Source: a virus
Virus record (IMG/VR): IMGVR_UViG_3300026184_000242
Span: 1 to 64,000 of that record
Length of the DNA stretch: 64,000 bases
Direction: 5' to 3' (one strand)
Part shown: in pieces, positions 24,455 to 32,015 of the stretch
How positions within the stretch are numbered: position 1 is the first letter of the stretch
Layout of the letters: the number at the start of each line of letters is the position of its first letter
Notes under the pieces: generated by a model
Databases searched by the model: none
The model's input: the letters and a program-made list of their open reading frames with translations, nothing else
Told to the model about the DNA's origin: nothing
Translations under genes and position numbers: made by a program

Positions 24455-24682
24455 ATGATCCGTAACCCCATGATTTGGCATGGCCGCCGCGCCGCCGCCC
24501 GGGAGCTGGCCCGTCTCCGCCAGGAGCTGGAGGAGCTGGCCGTACACTCCGACCCCGTGGCCCGGGAATACTACTGGGAGGTGGAGGCGGAGTACGTGGA
24601 GGCGGAACGGCTGCTCCGCACCATCCAGGAGGGACGGCCCCGTGACCAGTACGAGGCCGCCGAACAAGCAATGGCGCTATAG
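24455..24682 (+). CDS. Small helical early protein, unknown
   Basis: The 75-residue protein is a charged Glu/Arg-rich helix (ARELARLRQELEELAV...). The start has GGAGGACGCACAA before it. Function unknown. Confidence 0.6.
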   Translation: MIRNPMIWHGRRAAARELARLRQELEELAVHSDPVAREYYWEVEAEYVEAERLLRTIQEGRPRDQYEAAEQAMAL

Positions 24683-24691
24683 GAGGCCACC

Positions 24692-24886
24692 ATGCACCGC
24701 GAACCCAATGCAGCCGAGCACGTCGGGGCCGTGTTCCTGGTGGCCCTCCTGGCCGCCTGGATTGTGCTCCCTACGGTCTATGGGGCTATCTGGATAGCTG
24801 CGGACCCGTTCAACCTCCAGGCCTGGGCCTGCGCCCTCGCATGGCCAATCGTATTTGGCCTGGGGGCCCTTTCTACCCACGGATAG
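24692..24886 (+). CDS. Small membrane protein, unknown
   Basis: The 64-residue product has two hydrophobic segments, VGAVFLVALLAAWIVLPTVY (about 11-30) and WACALAWPIVFGLGAL (45-60), so it is probably an inner-membrane protein with two spans. ATAGGAGGCCACC precedes the start. The function could be host takeover or exclusion, which is speculation. Confidence 0.6.
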   Translation: MHREPNAAEHVGAVFLVALLAAWIVLPTVYGAIWIAADPFNLQAWACALAWPIVFGLGALSTHG

Positions 24887-24954
24887 GGGGGGCAGCCGGT
24901 AGGGCCTCCGCCTGGAGGCCCTGCATCGGGTGCCACCAACCGAAGGAGGACGCC

Positions 24955-25254
24955 ATGAGCGTTGAATCCCAACGTCTCCGCCAGGACCCGACCCTTCAAT
25001 CCATCGGGCGCAAGTTAGGCCAGCACAAAAAGCCGCGCCTGCGGGTACGCCTGCTCCGCGCCGCGTGGAAGGCAGCGGAATGGGCATTTATCGCCTTCTG
25101 CTACGGCTCCCCGTTCGCCCTGATCTACGTCAACGCCCCCCATATCTCCTGGCTCACGTACTGCTGGGCCGGGGCCTCCCTGGTGGGGCTAATGCAACAA
25201 ATGGAGCGGGAACGTCTCGCCCACGTCAACGCCTGGAGGCATCACCATGACTGA
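24955..25254 (+). CDS. Small membrane protein, unknown
   Basis: The start at 24955 is preceded by GGAGGACGCC; the longer frame upstream is shadow. The 99-residue product has a basic N-terminus and two hydrophobic segments (AAEWAFIAFCYGSPFALIYV and WLTYCWAGASLVGLM). It overlaps the next start by 8 bases. Confidence 0.6.
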   Translation: MSVESQRLRQDPTLQSIGRKLGQHKKPRLRVRLLRAAWKAAEWAFIAFCYGSPFALIYVNAPHISWLTYCWAGASLVGLMQQMERERLAHVNAWRHHHD

Positions 25255-25741
25255 CCCATCTTGTGCCGACCGTCTCCCCGAGCATTGGCAATCCACCAGG
25301 GACGACTTGGAGACCATCCTGTACCCGGACAAGGCCGACCCCGAGGACCTGGAGGCCCTGGGCCAGGACCCCGAGGACGCCTCCCTGGCCCGGTACGGCC
25401 TGGCCTTCGATTATGTCCCCATGGCCACCTTCTCCGACCAACAGGAGGGTTATTTCCGCTACCAAATCTCTTGGGGCGGTCCGTCGGACGAAATCCGATT
25501 TTACCTGAGCATCGCGGACCGGATGGCCCTACTCCAGGGGAAGCGCAGCTCGATAGAACCCGAAAGCATCGTGTACTGGTTCATGGATTGGTTCGACGGA
25601 GCCAGTAAAGACGTGACCTATGACGAAATCGCCCGCGCCACCTGGCAATGGTTCGCGGACGTGGGGGGCCCCCGCACCGCCATGCAGGAGGCCGACGTGG
25701 GCGAAGGCGAACTCCTGGCCGAAGCCGACGAGGAGGAATAA
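25247..25741 (+). CDS. Early protein, unknown (164 aa)
   Basis: The acidic 164-residue protein contains YFRYQISWGGPSDEIRFYLS and YWFMDWFDGA, patterns seen in widespread phage hypothetical proteins. No catalytic motif is seen. It overlaps the preceding membrane protein gene. Confidence 0.65.
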   Translation: MTDPSCADRLPEHWQSTRDDLETILYPDKADPEDLEALGQDPEDASLARYGLAFDYVPMATFSDQQEGYFRYQISWGGPSDEIRFYLSIADRMALLQGKRSSIEPESIVYWFMDWFDGASKDVTYDEIARATWQWFADVGGPRTAMQEADVGEGELLAEADEEE

Positions 25742-25802
25742 CCGCCAGGGCGGGCCTATCCGGTCCGCCCCTCTTGTCAACCCTGTTACCCCTTGCTAAC
25801 GT

Positions 25803-25819
25803 GATAATCACGCCAACCA
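25803..25819 (+). promoter_or_regulatory. Shared early leader element, copy 2
   Basis: GATAATCACGCCAACCA lies 20 bases before the DUF932 start and matches the copy at 22923. GTGATAATCAC (25802-25812) is also a perfect 11-base palindrome, so an operator is possible. A TTGTCA box at 25774 is too far (23-base spacer) for a normal promoter. Confidence 0.5.
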
Positions 25820-25839
25820 TTCAAGCTCAGGAGCTACCA

Positions 25840-26820
25840 ATGAGCCACGAAATCGCAAGCCGCGCCGACGGACGCGCCGCCATGGCCTTTACCGGGGATA
25901 CCCCCTGGCACGGGCTGGGCCACAATCTCACCCCGGGCGCCCCCCTGGAGGACTGGCAGCGGGAGGCGGGCCTGGACTATTCCGTCGCCTCCGCCCCTGT
26001 CGAGTACCACACCGAGGATGGGGAGCACCGCCGCGCCGCCGGCCAGAAGGTCCTGTATCGTTCCGACAACGCCCAATCCCTGGCCGTGGTGTCCGACCGG
26101 TATCAGGTCCTTCAACCCGGGGACGTGATGGCCTTTTACCGGGACCTGACCGAGGCGCAGGGCTACACGATGGAAACTGCGGGAGTGCTGAAAGGTGGCC
26201 GCCGGGTCTGGGCCCTGGCCCGCGCCCCGCAGGAGGACTTCGCCGTCGGGGGTGATCTCATGCAGGGATATGTCCTGCTGGCGACCAGCTATGATGGAAC
26301 CATGGCAACCGTCGCCAGCCACACCACGGTTCGCGTGGTTTGCCACAACACCCTGTCCATGGCCGTCGGGGCCGGGGGCGAGCGCGGGGATATTAAGATC
26401 CCGCACAACACCTCGTTCGACGCCGACGCCGTCAAGGCCCGCCTCGGGCTGCGCCCGGATCTGGTTGCGCGGTTCCAGGAGAACGCCGAGGCCATGGCCC
26501 GGAAGCAGGTTTCCAAGGACGCTGCCGTCCGGTTCTTCCTGAATGTCTACTATCCGGACCAGGAAACCTTGGAGGTCACCCGCGCCGTCAATCGCCGCCT
26601 GGAGGAGCTGGTGACCCTGTGGAACACCGCGCCCGGCCAGGAGACGGACGCTGCCCGGGGCACCGCCTGGGGCCTGCTCAACGCGGTCACCTACCACACC
26701 GACCACGCAAGGAACACCCGGACCCAGGAGAACCGCCTAGAGGCCGCATGGTTCGGGACCGGGGCAACCACCAAGGCCAGGGCTGCCTTCGAGGCTCGCA
26801 AGCTCGCGGAGGTCGCCTAA
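25840..26820 (+). CDS. DUF932 family phage/plasmid protein
   Basis: The 326-residue protein starts at the ATG behind CAGGAGCTACCA. It has the DUF932 pattern: N-terminal AFTGDTPWHGLGHNL, VLYRSDNAQSLAVVSDRYQVLQP, VVCHNTLSMAV, and a Thr-rich C-terminal LLNAVTYHTDH. Family members are common in phages and plasmids and their function is not established. The gene has its own leader element and a terminator behind it, so it is probably a single transcription unit. Confidence 0.88.
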   Translation: MSHEIASRADGRAAMAFTGDTPWHGLGHNLTPGAPLEDWQREAGLDYSVASAPVEYHTEDGEHRRAAGQKVLYRSDNAQSLAVVSDRYQVLQPGDVMAFYRDLTEAQGYTMETAGVLKGGRRVWALARAPQEDFAVGGDLMQGYVLLATSYDGTMATVASHTTVRVVCHNTLSMAVGAGGERGDIKIPHNTSFDADAVKARLGLRPDLVARFQENAEAMARKQVSKDAAVRFFLNVYYPDQETLEVTRAVNRRLEELVTLWNTAPGQETDAARGTAWGLLNAVTYHTDHARNTRTQENRLEAAWFGTGATTKARAAFEARKLAEVA

Positions 26821-26828
26821 GCCCAACG

Positions 26829-26856
26829 GGCCCGGGGTTCGCCCCGGGCCTTCTTG
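26829..26856 (+). terminator. Terminator after DUF932 gene
   Basis: A 9-bp stem (GGCCCGGGG / CCCCGGGCC) with a TTCG tetraloop is followed by TTCTTGT. The very stable stem makes it a likely terminator despite the short T stretch. Confidence 0.7.
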
Positions 26857-26871
26857 TGTCTGGAGGACGCC

Positions 26872-27162
26872 ATGATTCCCCTAATCCTTTTTGCCCCGCT
26901 TGGTATCGGGGCCGTCGGAGGGGCCGTCGCCGCCGCCGTCGAGAACGTTACCGGAGGACGCCATGAGACGCGCAAACATCCTGCTGCCCCTGGCCCTGGC
27001 CGCCTGCGGGCCTATTCACCCCCGGACGGTACGCCGGGAGGGGGCTTACCTCGCCGTCCAGGCTACGGACTGGAGGCAGTCCCGGACCATCGCCGCGCAC
27101 CCGGACCGGTTCCAGGAGGCCAACCGGGTCTTGGGCAACCATCCGAGCCGGGCCGCCGTTGA
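26872..27162 (+). CDS. Possible membrane peptide overlapping the lipoprotein gene
   Basis: The ATG has a perfect GGAGGACGCC leader. The first 30 residues form a hydrophobic segment (MIPLILFAPLGIGAVGGAVA...). The remaining frame runs inside the lipoprotein gene and is Pro/Gly/Arg-rich shadow-like sequence. It may be a short membrane protein that lost its stop, or an embedded overlapping gene. Confidence 0.35.
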   Translation: MIPLILFAPLGIGAVGGAVAAAVENVTGGRHETRKHPAAPGPGRLRAYSPPDGTPGGGLPRRPGYGLEAVPDHRRAPGPVPGGQPGLGQPSEPGRR

Positions 27163-27382
27163 CCGGTATTTCCTGGCCGCGTCCCTGCTGCATGCCGGGG
27201 CCGTTGCCGCGCTGCCGGATACCTACCGGGCCCGCTTTCAGTGGCTCTCCCTGTCCCTGGAGGCGTCCTGCATTGCCATGAACGCCCAGGATGGGGCCGG
27301 GGGCCCGCGAATCGGGTATAACCACCCGGTGGGCTACTCCGTCGCCCACGTATCCGGACGGTTTCACGGACTCACGCACTAG
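26963..27382 (+). CDS. Small lipoprotein
   Basis: The start has GGAGGACGCC before it. The 139-residue product has a short signal with a lipobox (LPLALAACG, Cys about 14) and a mature domain with LPDTYRARFQWLSLSLEASC, a pattern found in other phage lipoproteins of unknown role. It would be exported and acylated. Confidence 0.65.
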   Translation: MRRANILLPLALAACGPIHPRTVRREGAYLAVQATDWRQSRTIAAHPDRFQEANRVLGNHPSRAAVDRYFLAASLLHAGAVAALPDTYRARFQWLSLSLEASCIAMNAQDGAGGPRIGYNHPVGYSVAHVSGRFHGLTH

Positions 27383-27396
27383 TAGGAGGTTGCGCA

Positions 27397-27594
27397 ATGC
27401 CCAACACCACCCAGGAGAAGCCCACCATCCCCGGCCCCGACACCGTGGAGACGCCGTTCCAGGTATTGATTACCGCCTCCCGCGCCCTGCTCAACCGGGG
27501 CGAATCCGTGCGGGCTGCGGAAATGCAGGATCGGGTATACGAGGATCCGGAACGGGCCCTGGAGATCATGCAGGAGTACGTACGCTTCCGATGA
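27397..27594 (+). CDS. Small early protein, unknown
   Basis: The 65-residue protein (MPNTTQEKPTIPGPDTVETP...) ends in a helix and overlaps the next start (ATGA). TAGGAGGTTGCGCA precedes it. Function unknown. Confidence 0.6.
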   Translation: MPNTTQEKPTIPGPDTVETPFQVLITASRALLNRGESVRAAEMQDRVYEDPERALEIMQEYVRFR

Positions 27595-27812
27595 ACTACG
27601 AGGTCACCTATTTCCAGCTAGGCGGGCCGAGCGACTACCCGGAACCGTGCCATTCCTACGAGGAGGCGGATCTGGTGGCTCGCAAGGCCCGCGATTCCTA
27701 CCTGTACGCCCACCCGGGCAAAGGACTCCGAGGACGCCACCACAAAGACAAATACCAAGCGGTACGCCCGGATGGCACCGTGGAGTTCCAAGCCTGGGTA
27801 TCCCTTTTTTAG
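27591..27812 (+). CDS. Small early protein, unknown
   Basis: The start overlaps the previous stop (ATGA). The 73-residue product is Tyr/His-rich (MNYEVTYFQLGGPSDYPEPC...) and looks like a compact beta-alpha fold. Function unknown. Confidence 0.6.
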   Translation: MNYEVTYFQLGGPSDYPEPCHSYEEADLVARKARDSYLYAHPGKGLRGRHHKDKYQAVRPDGTVEFQAWVSLF

Positions 27813-27821
27813 GAGGCAGCA

Positions 27822-28274
27822 ATGACCCAAGTTATCGGCTCGATCAGCACCGGCACCCAACGCCCCCAGGACCTGATCCCAACCTTCCTGGAGGAGCTGG
27901 GGGAGCGGGACACCGAACGCTATCAATCCGAGCTGGAGTATATCGGCGCGAGCAGCCCGGTGGACCTGCCCGAAGATTCCAACCCCTGGTGGAGCGGGGA
28001 TAAGCCTCCGGAGGTCCTGGAGCGCCTCCAGGAAGCCTTAAACAACACCGCCCCGCCGTATTGCTACTTCGGCCCCCACGAGGGAGACAACTCGGACTAC
28101 GGATTCTGGCCAGACCTGGAGCAGGCTGCCGAGGAGCTGCCTACCTTCACCGACCCCGGGCTCCTGGATGAAGCCGATTCCAACGCCGCCGTAGTGGTCA
28201 ATGACCACGGCAACATGACCCTCTATTCCCGGGATCCGTCCGGGGAATGGCAGGAGGTATGGGCCATCGTCTGA
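27822..28274 (+). CDS. Conserved phage hypothetical protein (150 aa)
   Basis: The acidic product has a central PYCYFGPHEGDNSDYGFWPD and ends with VVVNDHGNMTLYSRDPSGEW, a pattern widespread in phage hypothetical proteins. No enzyme motif is visible. TAGGAGGCAGCA precedes the start. Confidence 0.7.
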   Translation: MTQVIGSISTGTQRPQDLIPTFLEELGERDTERYQSELEYIGASSPVDLPEDSNPWWSGDKPPEVLERLQEALNNTAPPYCYFGPHEGDNSDYGFWPDLEQAAEELPTFTDPGLLDEADSNAAVVVNDHGNMTLYSRDPSGEWQEVWAIV

Positions 28275-28359
28275 CGCCTTGAGCGGGCTTGTGCGGGGAT
28301 TTTTGGTTGACCCCTAGCTTCCCCCTACGGGCCCACCTGAAAACGCTTTGGAGGACGCC

Positions 28360-28851
28360 ATGGAAAGCCAAAACAAAAACGGACGAGTTAAGTTCGTGGA
28401 CCTTGCCGAGGAGCTGGGCCTGGAGTTTGACACGGAGCGCGTCGATCCCCCGGAGGCGCAGGGCCTGCCCGAAGGGGTGACCCCCGTCCTGGCCCATATC
28501 ACCCGGCAGGGCTGCTCCGGAACCCTGTCCCTGGTGATCGGGTCACCCTCCGAGGAGACGGTACCGCCGGAGGCTATCCTTGCGGGCCTGGGGATGCAGC
28601 TCCTGATGTACCACCAGATGCAGGACTGGGCCGATTTTGTCTCCCGCTTCTGGGAGCCTTCCAGCGGGGCGGATGGGCTGCGCGAGGGGTCCAAGGCCTT
28701 CGACACGCTCGCCCAACAGGACCGCCTGGCCCGGCTCCTGCTGGGCAATTACGGGGTCCGTAAGCTCCTGGCCCTGGCCAATTCCGACGTTCACTCCGAG
28801 GTCAAGAAGGAGGGAACGGAGGTGCCTGCGACGAACCGGTCCCTGCATTGA
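28360..28851 (+). CDS. Early protein, unknown (163 aa)
   Basis: The ATG at 28360 has the GGAGGACGCC leader. The product is acidic in the N-terminal half and helical in the second half. No motif recognised. The next gene overlaps its stop as TTGA. Confidence 0.6.
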   Translation: MESQNKNGRVKFVDLAEELGLEFDTERVDPPEAQGLPEGVTPVLAHITRQGCSGTLSLVIGSPSEETVPPEAILAGLGMQLLMYHQMQDWADFVSRFWEPSSGADGLREGSKAFDTLAQQDRLARLLLGNYGVRKLLALANSDVHSEVKKEGTEVPATNRSLH

Positions 28852-29138
28852 CCGCCGCCGAGCTACCCGGCGAGCTGTCCCTGCCCGGGATGGCTCGCCG
28901 CATCGGCTGCCCATCCTGGGAGGTGGCCCGGCTGCGGCTGGGCTACCACCTGGAGGTGCCGGACTGGCAGGAGCCGATCCTTGTGGAGGAGATCCAGGGG
29001 ATGGTTTTCTGTCGCCTGGAGGCCCCACCCTGCTTCCTGCCCCGGCTGAATTTCCCGGCCACCCGGGCCATCCGCCCGGAGCAGATGGCCTATCCGCCCA
29101 TACGTGCCCTTTTCGATCACGTACCCATCGGGGCCTAG
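28848..29138 (+). CDS. Small early protein, unknown; TTG start
   Basis: The TTG start overlaps the previous stop (TTGA). The 96-residue product (TAAELPGELSLPGMARRIGC...) has a helix-turn-helix-like MARRIGCPSWEVARLRLGYH segment (about 15-34), so it may bind DNA. Function otherwise unknown. Confidence 0.5.
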   Translation: MTAAELPGELSLPGMARRIGCPSWEVARLRLGYHLEVPDWQEPILVEEIQGMVFCRLEAPPCFLPRLNFPATRAIRPEQMAYPPIRALFDHVPIGA

Positions 29139-29153
29139 CCCCAAGGAGTAGAA

Positions 29154-29366
29154 ATGGCAACGCTGCGCCGGTCCCACCCGGACTCCTACCACGTGCTTAA
29201 CGATGCCGGGGAGGTTACCGGCAAATGCGAATGGGGCCGCCAGGGGCAATGGCTCGGATGGCGGCTCACTATCACCCACCGCAACCGGACCCACCAATAT
29301 ACCCGCCAGAACCTGGAGCAGATCAAGGCCATCCTCCAGGACCTGGAACGGGAAGGGTTCCTGTAG
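29154..29366 (+). CDS. Small early protein, unknown
   Basis: The 70-residue basic product has strands (QGQWLGWRLTITHRNRTHQY) followed by an acidic helix. CAAGGAGTAGAA precedes the start. Function unknown. Confidence 0.6.
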   Translation: MATLRRSHPDSYHVLNDAGEVTGKCEWGRQGQWLGWRLTITHRNRTHQYTRQNLEQIKAILQDLEREGFL

Positions 29367-29375
29367 GAGCCAGCC

Positions 29376-29624
29376 ATGGCGGAATACTGGACGTGCCCCG
29401 GCCAGGAGTACGTGGTCCACACCGTCACCAATGTCCAGGGCGGAATCCTGTTCAACCCCCATTTCCTGGGCTACCTGACCATGGCCTTGTCCCTGGCCAT
29501 CACCGTGCTCGCCGCCTGGGCCTACCGGGTCGGACGGCGGCGCGGCTGGCAGGAAGCCCACGGCCTGTTGCCCCCCGAGCAGCCCACCCTCAAAAAGGAC
29601 CCGCATTCGGACGAATCCGATTAG
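29376..29624 (+). CDS. Small single-span membrane protein
   Basis: The 82-residue product has one hydrophobic segment (FLGYLTMALSLAITVLAAWAY, about 30-50) followed by RRRGW, so the C-terminus is probably cytoplasmic. Its end overlaps the convergent small terminase gene. Confidence 0.6.
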   Translation: MAEYWTCPGQEYVVHTVTNVQGGILFNPHFLGYLTMALSLAITVLAAWAYRVGRRRGWQEAHGLLPPEQPTLKKDPHSDESD

Positions 29625-30199
29625 TCCTGCCCTTCCTCCTCCTGCCCGTCCTGGCCCTCCAGGGCGGGCGGGCTCACCAGCTCGCCATCTTCCGTCACGT
29701 CCGAAAAGGACCCGTCGAGCGTGGAACGCTCCCGCGGGGGGGCCATGGTCTCCCCCGAAATCTCACTCAGGAGACTCCGGAGGGAGTCGTCCGCCCCCAC
29801 GCTGACATTCACTTGCCGGTCGAACCCCCCCGTATAGCGCCCGATGGCCTCCAGGGCCTTGGCCGCTCCGGAGCTGTCGAACCGGTACTCCCCGAGGAAA
29901 TTGCCCTTCTTGTCCCGGACGGGGACCTCCTGAACGCACCGTTCGTACAGGGCCATCCATTTGCGCAGGACCCAGTCCGAGTCGATCCCCACGCTCTGGG
30001 TGATCTCCTCCAGGAGCCGATCAACCTCCTTGCGGACGGCCGGCTTGCGCAGCAGCTCGTACGATACGTTGCGGGCCATTTTCTTGGAGTATCCCGCCTC
30101 CAGCGCCGCCTTTTTTGCGTCGAAGTCTCGCACGTAGTAGCGGGCGAACGCTTTCTGCTTCGGGGTCAGCCCGTTTCTTGGATTGATCTTGTTGGGCAT
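29621..30199 (-). CDS. terS: Terminase small subunit
   Basis: The 192-residue protein starts with a helix-turn-helix region LTPKQKAFARYYVRDFDAKK followed by AALEAGYSKKMARNVSYELL. This is the N-terminal pattern of Terminase_2-type small terminases that bind the packaging site. A central oligomerisation helix and an acidic C-terminal tail follow. It lies about 8 kb from the large subunit and inside the early region, on the minus strand, which is unusual. An inverted repeat (30209-30290) followed by TTTTTATT precedes the start, so it is probably transcribed on its own. Confidence 0.85.
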   Translation of the reverse strand: MPNKINPRNGLTPKQKAFARYYVRDFDAKKAALEAGYSKKMARNVSYELLRKPAVRKEVDRLLEEITQSVGIDSDWVLRKWMALYERCVQEVPVRDKKGNFLGEYRFDSSGAAKALEAIGRYTGGFDRQVNVSVGADDSLRSLLSEISGETMAPPRERSTLDGSFSDVTEDGELVSPPALEGQDGQEEEGQD

Positions 30200-30293
30200 T
30201 CCCTCCTCCGAATAAAAATCGGGGCGGGCCCACAGGCGCTGGGCCGATAGGTTTCAAGGTTACTTTCCACAGTTTCCGCCCGCCCCGAACCGC

Positions 30294-30326
30294 AAAAAAA
30301 GGACCCGCCTCCGAAAAGGCGGGCCC
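30294..30326 (-). terminator. Intrinsic terminator of minus-strand block
   Basis: On the minus strand a 9-bp stem (with one G-T pair) and an 8-base loop are followed by seven T residues. It ends transcription after the 110-residue gene and before terS. Confidence 0.85.
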
Positions 30327-30347
30327 GGTCGGCCGTATCACTCCGAC

Positions 30348-30680
30348 CTACTCCCAGTAGCCATCGACCTCCAGACGGGTGCCCTCGCTCACGGGCTCCC
30401 CCGTTTCCGGGTGTCGGGCGTGTACCTCAAGAACCCCTTGGTAGGGCTCCCAGACGTCCAGTTCAACCTCGCCCTGGTCGCTCGCCGTGCGGCCCACCAG
30501 GGTGGGATGGCCCCAGGTATTGGACGGGTCGGAGGCGAGGGTCAGGGCCCCGCGCAAGACCCGGGCGGTGAACCCGAAGGGGCACCGCGTGTTTAGGTAG
30601 ACCGAGGGGATACGGACGTATCCGCTGGACAGTTGGCCCTGCTCGGTCCCGTTGATTCCCATAAGGCTAGTCGGACCCAT
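30348..30680 (-). CDS. Early protein, unknown (110 aa)
   Basis: The ATG at 30680 has GGAGG ten bases upstream and overlaps the previous gene by 14 bases; the longer frame is a shadow. The product is beta-rich (SGYVRIPSVYLNTRCPFGFT...) and ends acidic. It is the last gene before a strong terminator. Function unknown. Confidence 0.6.
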   Translation of the reverse strand: MGPTSLMGINGTEQGQLSSGYVRIPSVYLNTRCPFGFTARVLRGALTLASDPSNTWGHPTLVGRTASDQGEVELDVWEPYQGVLEVHARHPETGEPVSEGTRLEVDGYWE

Positions 30681-30891
30681 AAGGGGTAACCTCCTCCGCG
30701 TCGGCCGGGTCCACATGGAAAACCACCTGCCTCCCCAGGTACTGGGTTTCCACGCGGTAGACCTGAATGCCGGGATCCCATTTGGCATTCAGGACCCGCC
30801 CCCGCCATTCCGCCAGGCGGGGAGCTGTCCCGAACCGTCTCCGGGTTGCATCCAGGCTATGGATTTTTATGAGCCGTTCCATTGAACCCAT
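30667..30891 (-). CDS. Small early protein, unknown
   Basis: The 74-residue basic product (MERLIKIHSLDATRRRFG...) has two possible starts (30891 or 30882) at the end of the upstream gene. Overlapping ends on both sides support an operon. Function unknown. Confidence 0.55.
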   Translation of the reverse strand: MGSMERLIKIHSLDATRRRFGTAPRLAEWRGRVLNAKWDPGIQVYRVETQYLGRQVVFHVDPADAEEVTPYGSD

Positions 30892-31235
30892 GGCAGGCTC
30901 TTTAACTCCCCCGAGACGAGGATTCCGGCCCCGTTCTCAACAAACACGTTGTTCCCGTCCAGGTCCACCACGAAGCCCCACACCCGGGGGCCGGGGGTGG
31001 TCTTGCTGAACAGGCCGAACAGCCCCTTGCGCTTCTTCCGGCCCGCCTTGCGCTCGGCAATGGCCTTGCCCTTGGCTCGGAACACCTTGCCCCGCTGCTC
31101 GCAGGGGGTTGTCCCACCGTTATCCATAGCCCAGTAGGCTATATCCGTCAGCATCACCAGATGGACGGGCTCCTGGTTCTCGACCGGGTCCTCCGTCTCC
31201 TCCGGGACGCGGGCAGGGATTTTCTCCTTGAACAT
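30867..31235 (-). CDS. Early protein, unknown (122 aa)
   Basis: The start has the perfect GGAGGACGCC leader. A Lys/Arg-rich centre (KAGRKKRKGLFGLFSK) separates two hydrophobic-strand regions. Function unknown. Confidence 0.6.
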   Translation of the reverse strand: MFKEKIPARVPEETEDPVENQEPVHLVMLTDIAYWAMDNGGTTPCEQRGKVFRAKGKAIAERKAGRKKRKGLFGLFSKTTPGPRVWGFVVDLDGNNVFVENGAGILVSGELKSLPWVQWNGS

Positions 31236-31264
31236 GGCGTCCTCCGGGCGGCCTGGAGGGGCTC

Positions 31265-31345
31265 CTAACCCATCCGCCGCACTGGCTTGGGTTGGGGCTC
31301 GAAACAGTACCGAGCCCGTTTTTTGGCGTCCTTCACTTCATCCAC
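31265..31345 (-). CDS. Possible 26-residue peptide
   Basis: A GTG overlapping the stop of the NrdJb-like gene has a strong site (GGAGGGAGCGC) and opens a 26-codon frame with a basic product. Size and lack of homology keep this uncertain. Confidence 0.3.
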   Translation of the reverse strand: MDEVKDAKKRARYCFEPQPKPVRRMG

Positions 31346-32015
31346 ACGCGCTCCCTCCACACTCCAGGCAGGTCGCACACCCTCCCTGGATGGCGTGTTC
31401 GGTTCGCCTTCCGCAGTCGCGGCATAGGCGGTATTCGGCCGAGTCCTGGTCATTCTCTTCCGGCTCCCCTTCTTGTTCCGCCACCTTTTCGGCCTTGCCC
31501 TTGGGGGGGGCCTTTTCCACCAGCCCCTCCTCGTATAGATGGCGCTGGAGGACCTCCCCGATATGGGCCACCACGGAGGGTTGCCATTTCCCGCCGGGGA
31601 GCCAATACCCCCCATTCGGGTGGAACACCGACCGCAGCTCCTCCACCAGGAACTCCAGGTCTCCCCCCTTGCGAAATATGCCGGAAATAACCCGGGTCAG
31701 GGCCACGATCCACTGGAAGGACTCCATGTCCTTCGAGTTCAGGAAAATCTCGAAGGGCCTGCGGTATTCGTGCTCCGTCCCCGGGTTCACCACCACGTCG
31801 TTGATCGTGATGTAGAGGGCATGCGGCTCCGTGGGCGGGTGGATCTTGTAGGTCCTCCCCTCCAGCGCATCCGGCCGGACTTCCGGCGGAATATGGGTCA
31901 CGGTCGGCCCCTCTGCTGTTTCCGGCTCCGGCTCATTGACCACCGAGCATCTAACAATCGGTTGGTCAATTCTAATCCGGCCCCGGTTCTCTGGGGCAGG
32001 ATCGGGGTCAGTCAC
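31338..32015 (-). CDS. NrdJb-like TSCPD domain protein with C-terminal zinc ribbon
   Basis: The GTG at 32015 has GGGAGGGGG before it and overlaps the vWA stop. The 225-residue protein contains ALYITINDVVVN, RRPFEIFLNSKDMESFQWIV and LTRVISGIFRKGGDLEFLVE. This is the pattern of NrdJb, the separate C-terminal subunit of some B12-dependent ribonucleotide reductases (TSCPD domain). The C-terminus has four cysteines in CxxC form (CRDCG ... CATCLECG), the usual class II zinc site. No catalytic NrdJa is in the window, so it may join the host enzyme or have another role. Confidence 0.82.
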   Translation of the reverse strand: MTDPDPAPENRGRIRIDQPIVRCSVVNEPEPETAEGPTVTHIPPEVRPDALEGRTYKIHPPTEPHALYITINDVVVNPGTEHEYRRPFEIFLNSKDMESFQWIVALTRVISGIFRKGGDLEFLVEELRSVFHPNGGYWLPGGKWQPSVVAHIGEVLQRHLYEEGLVEKAPPKGKAEKVAEQEGEPEENDQDSAEYRLCRDCGRRTEHAIQGGCATCLECGGSACG

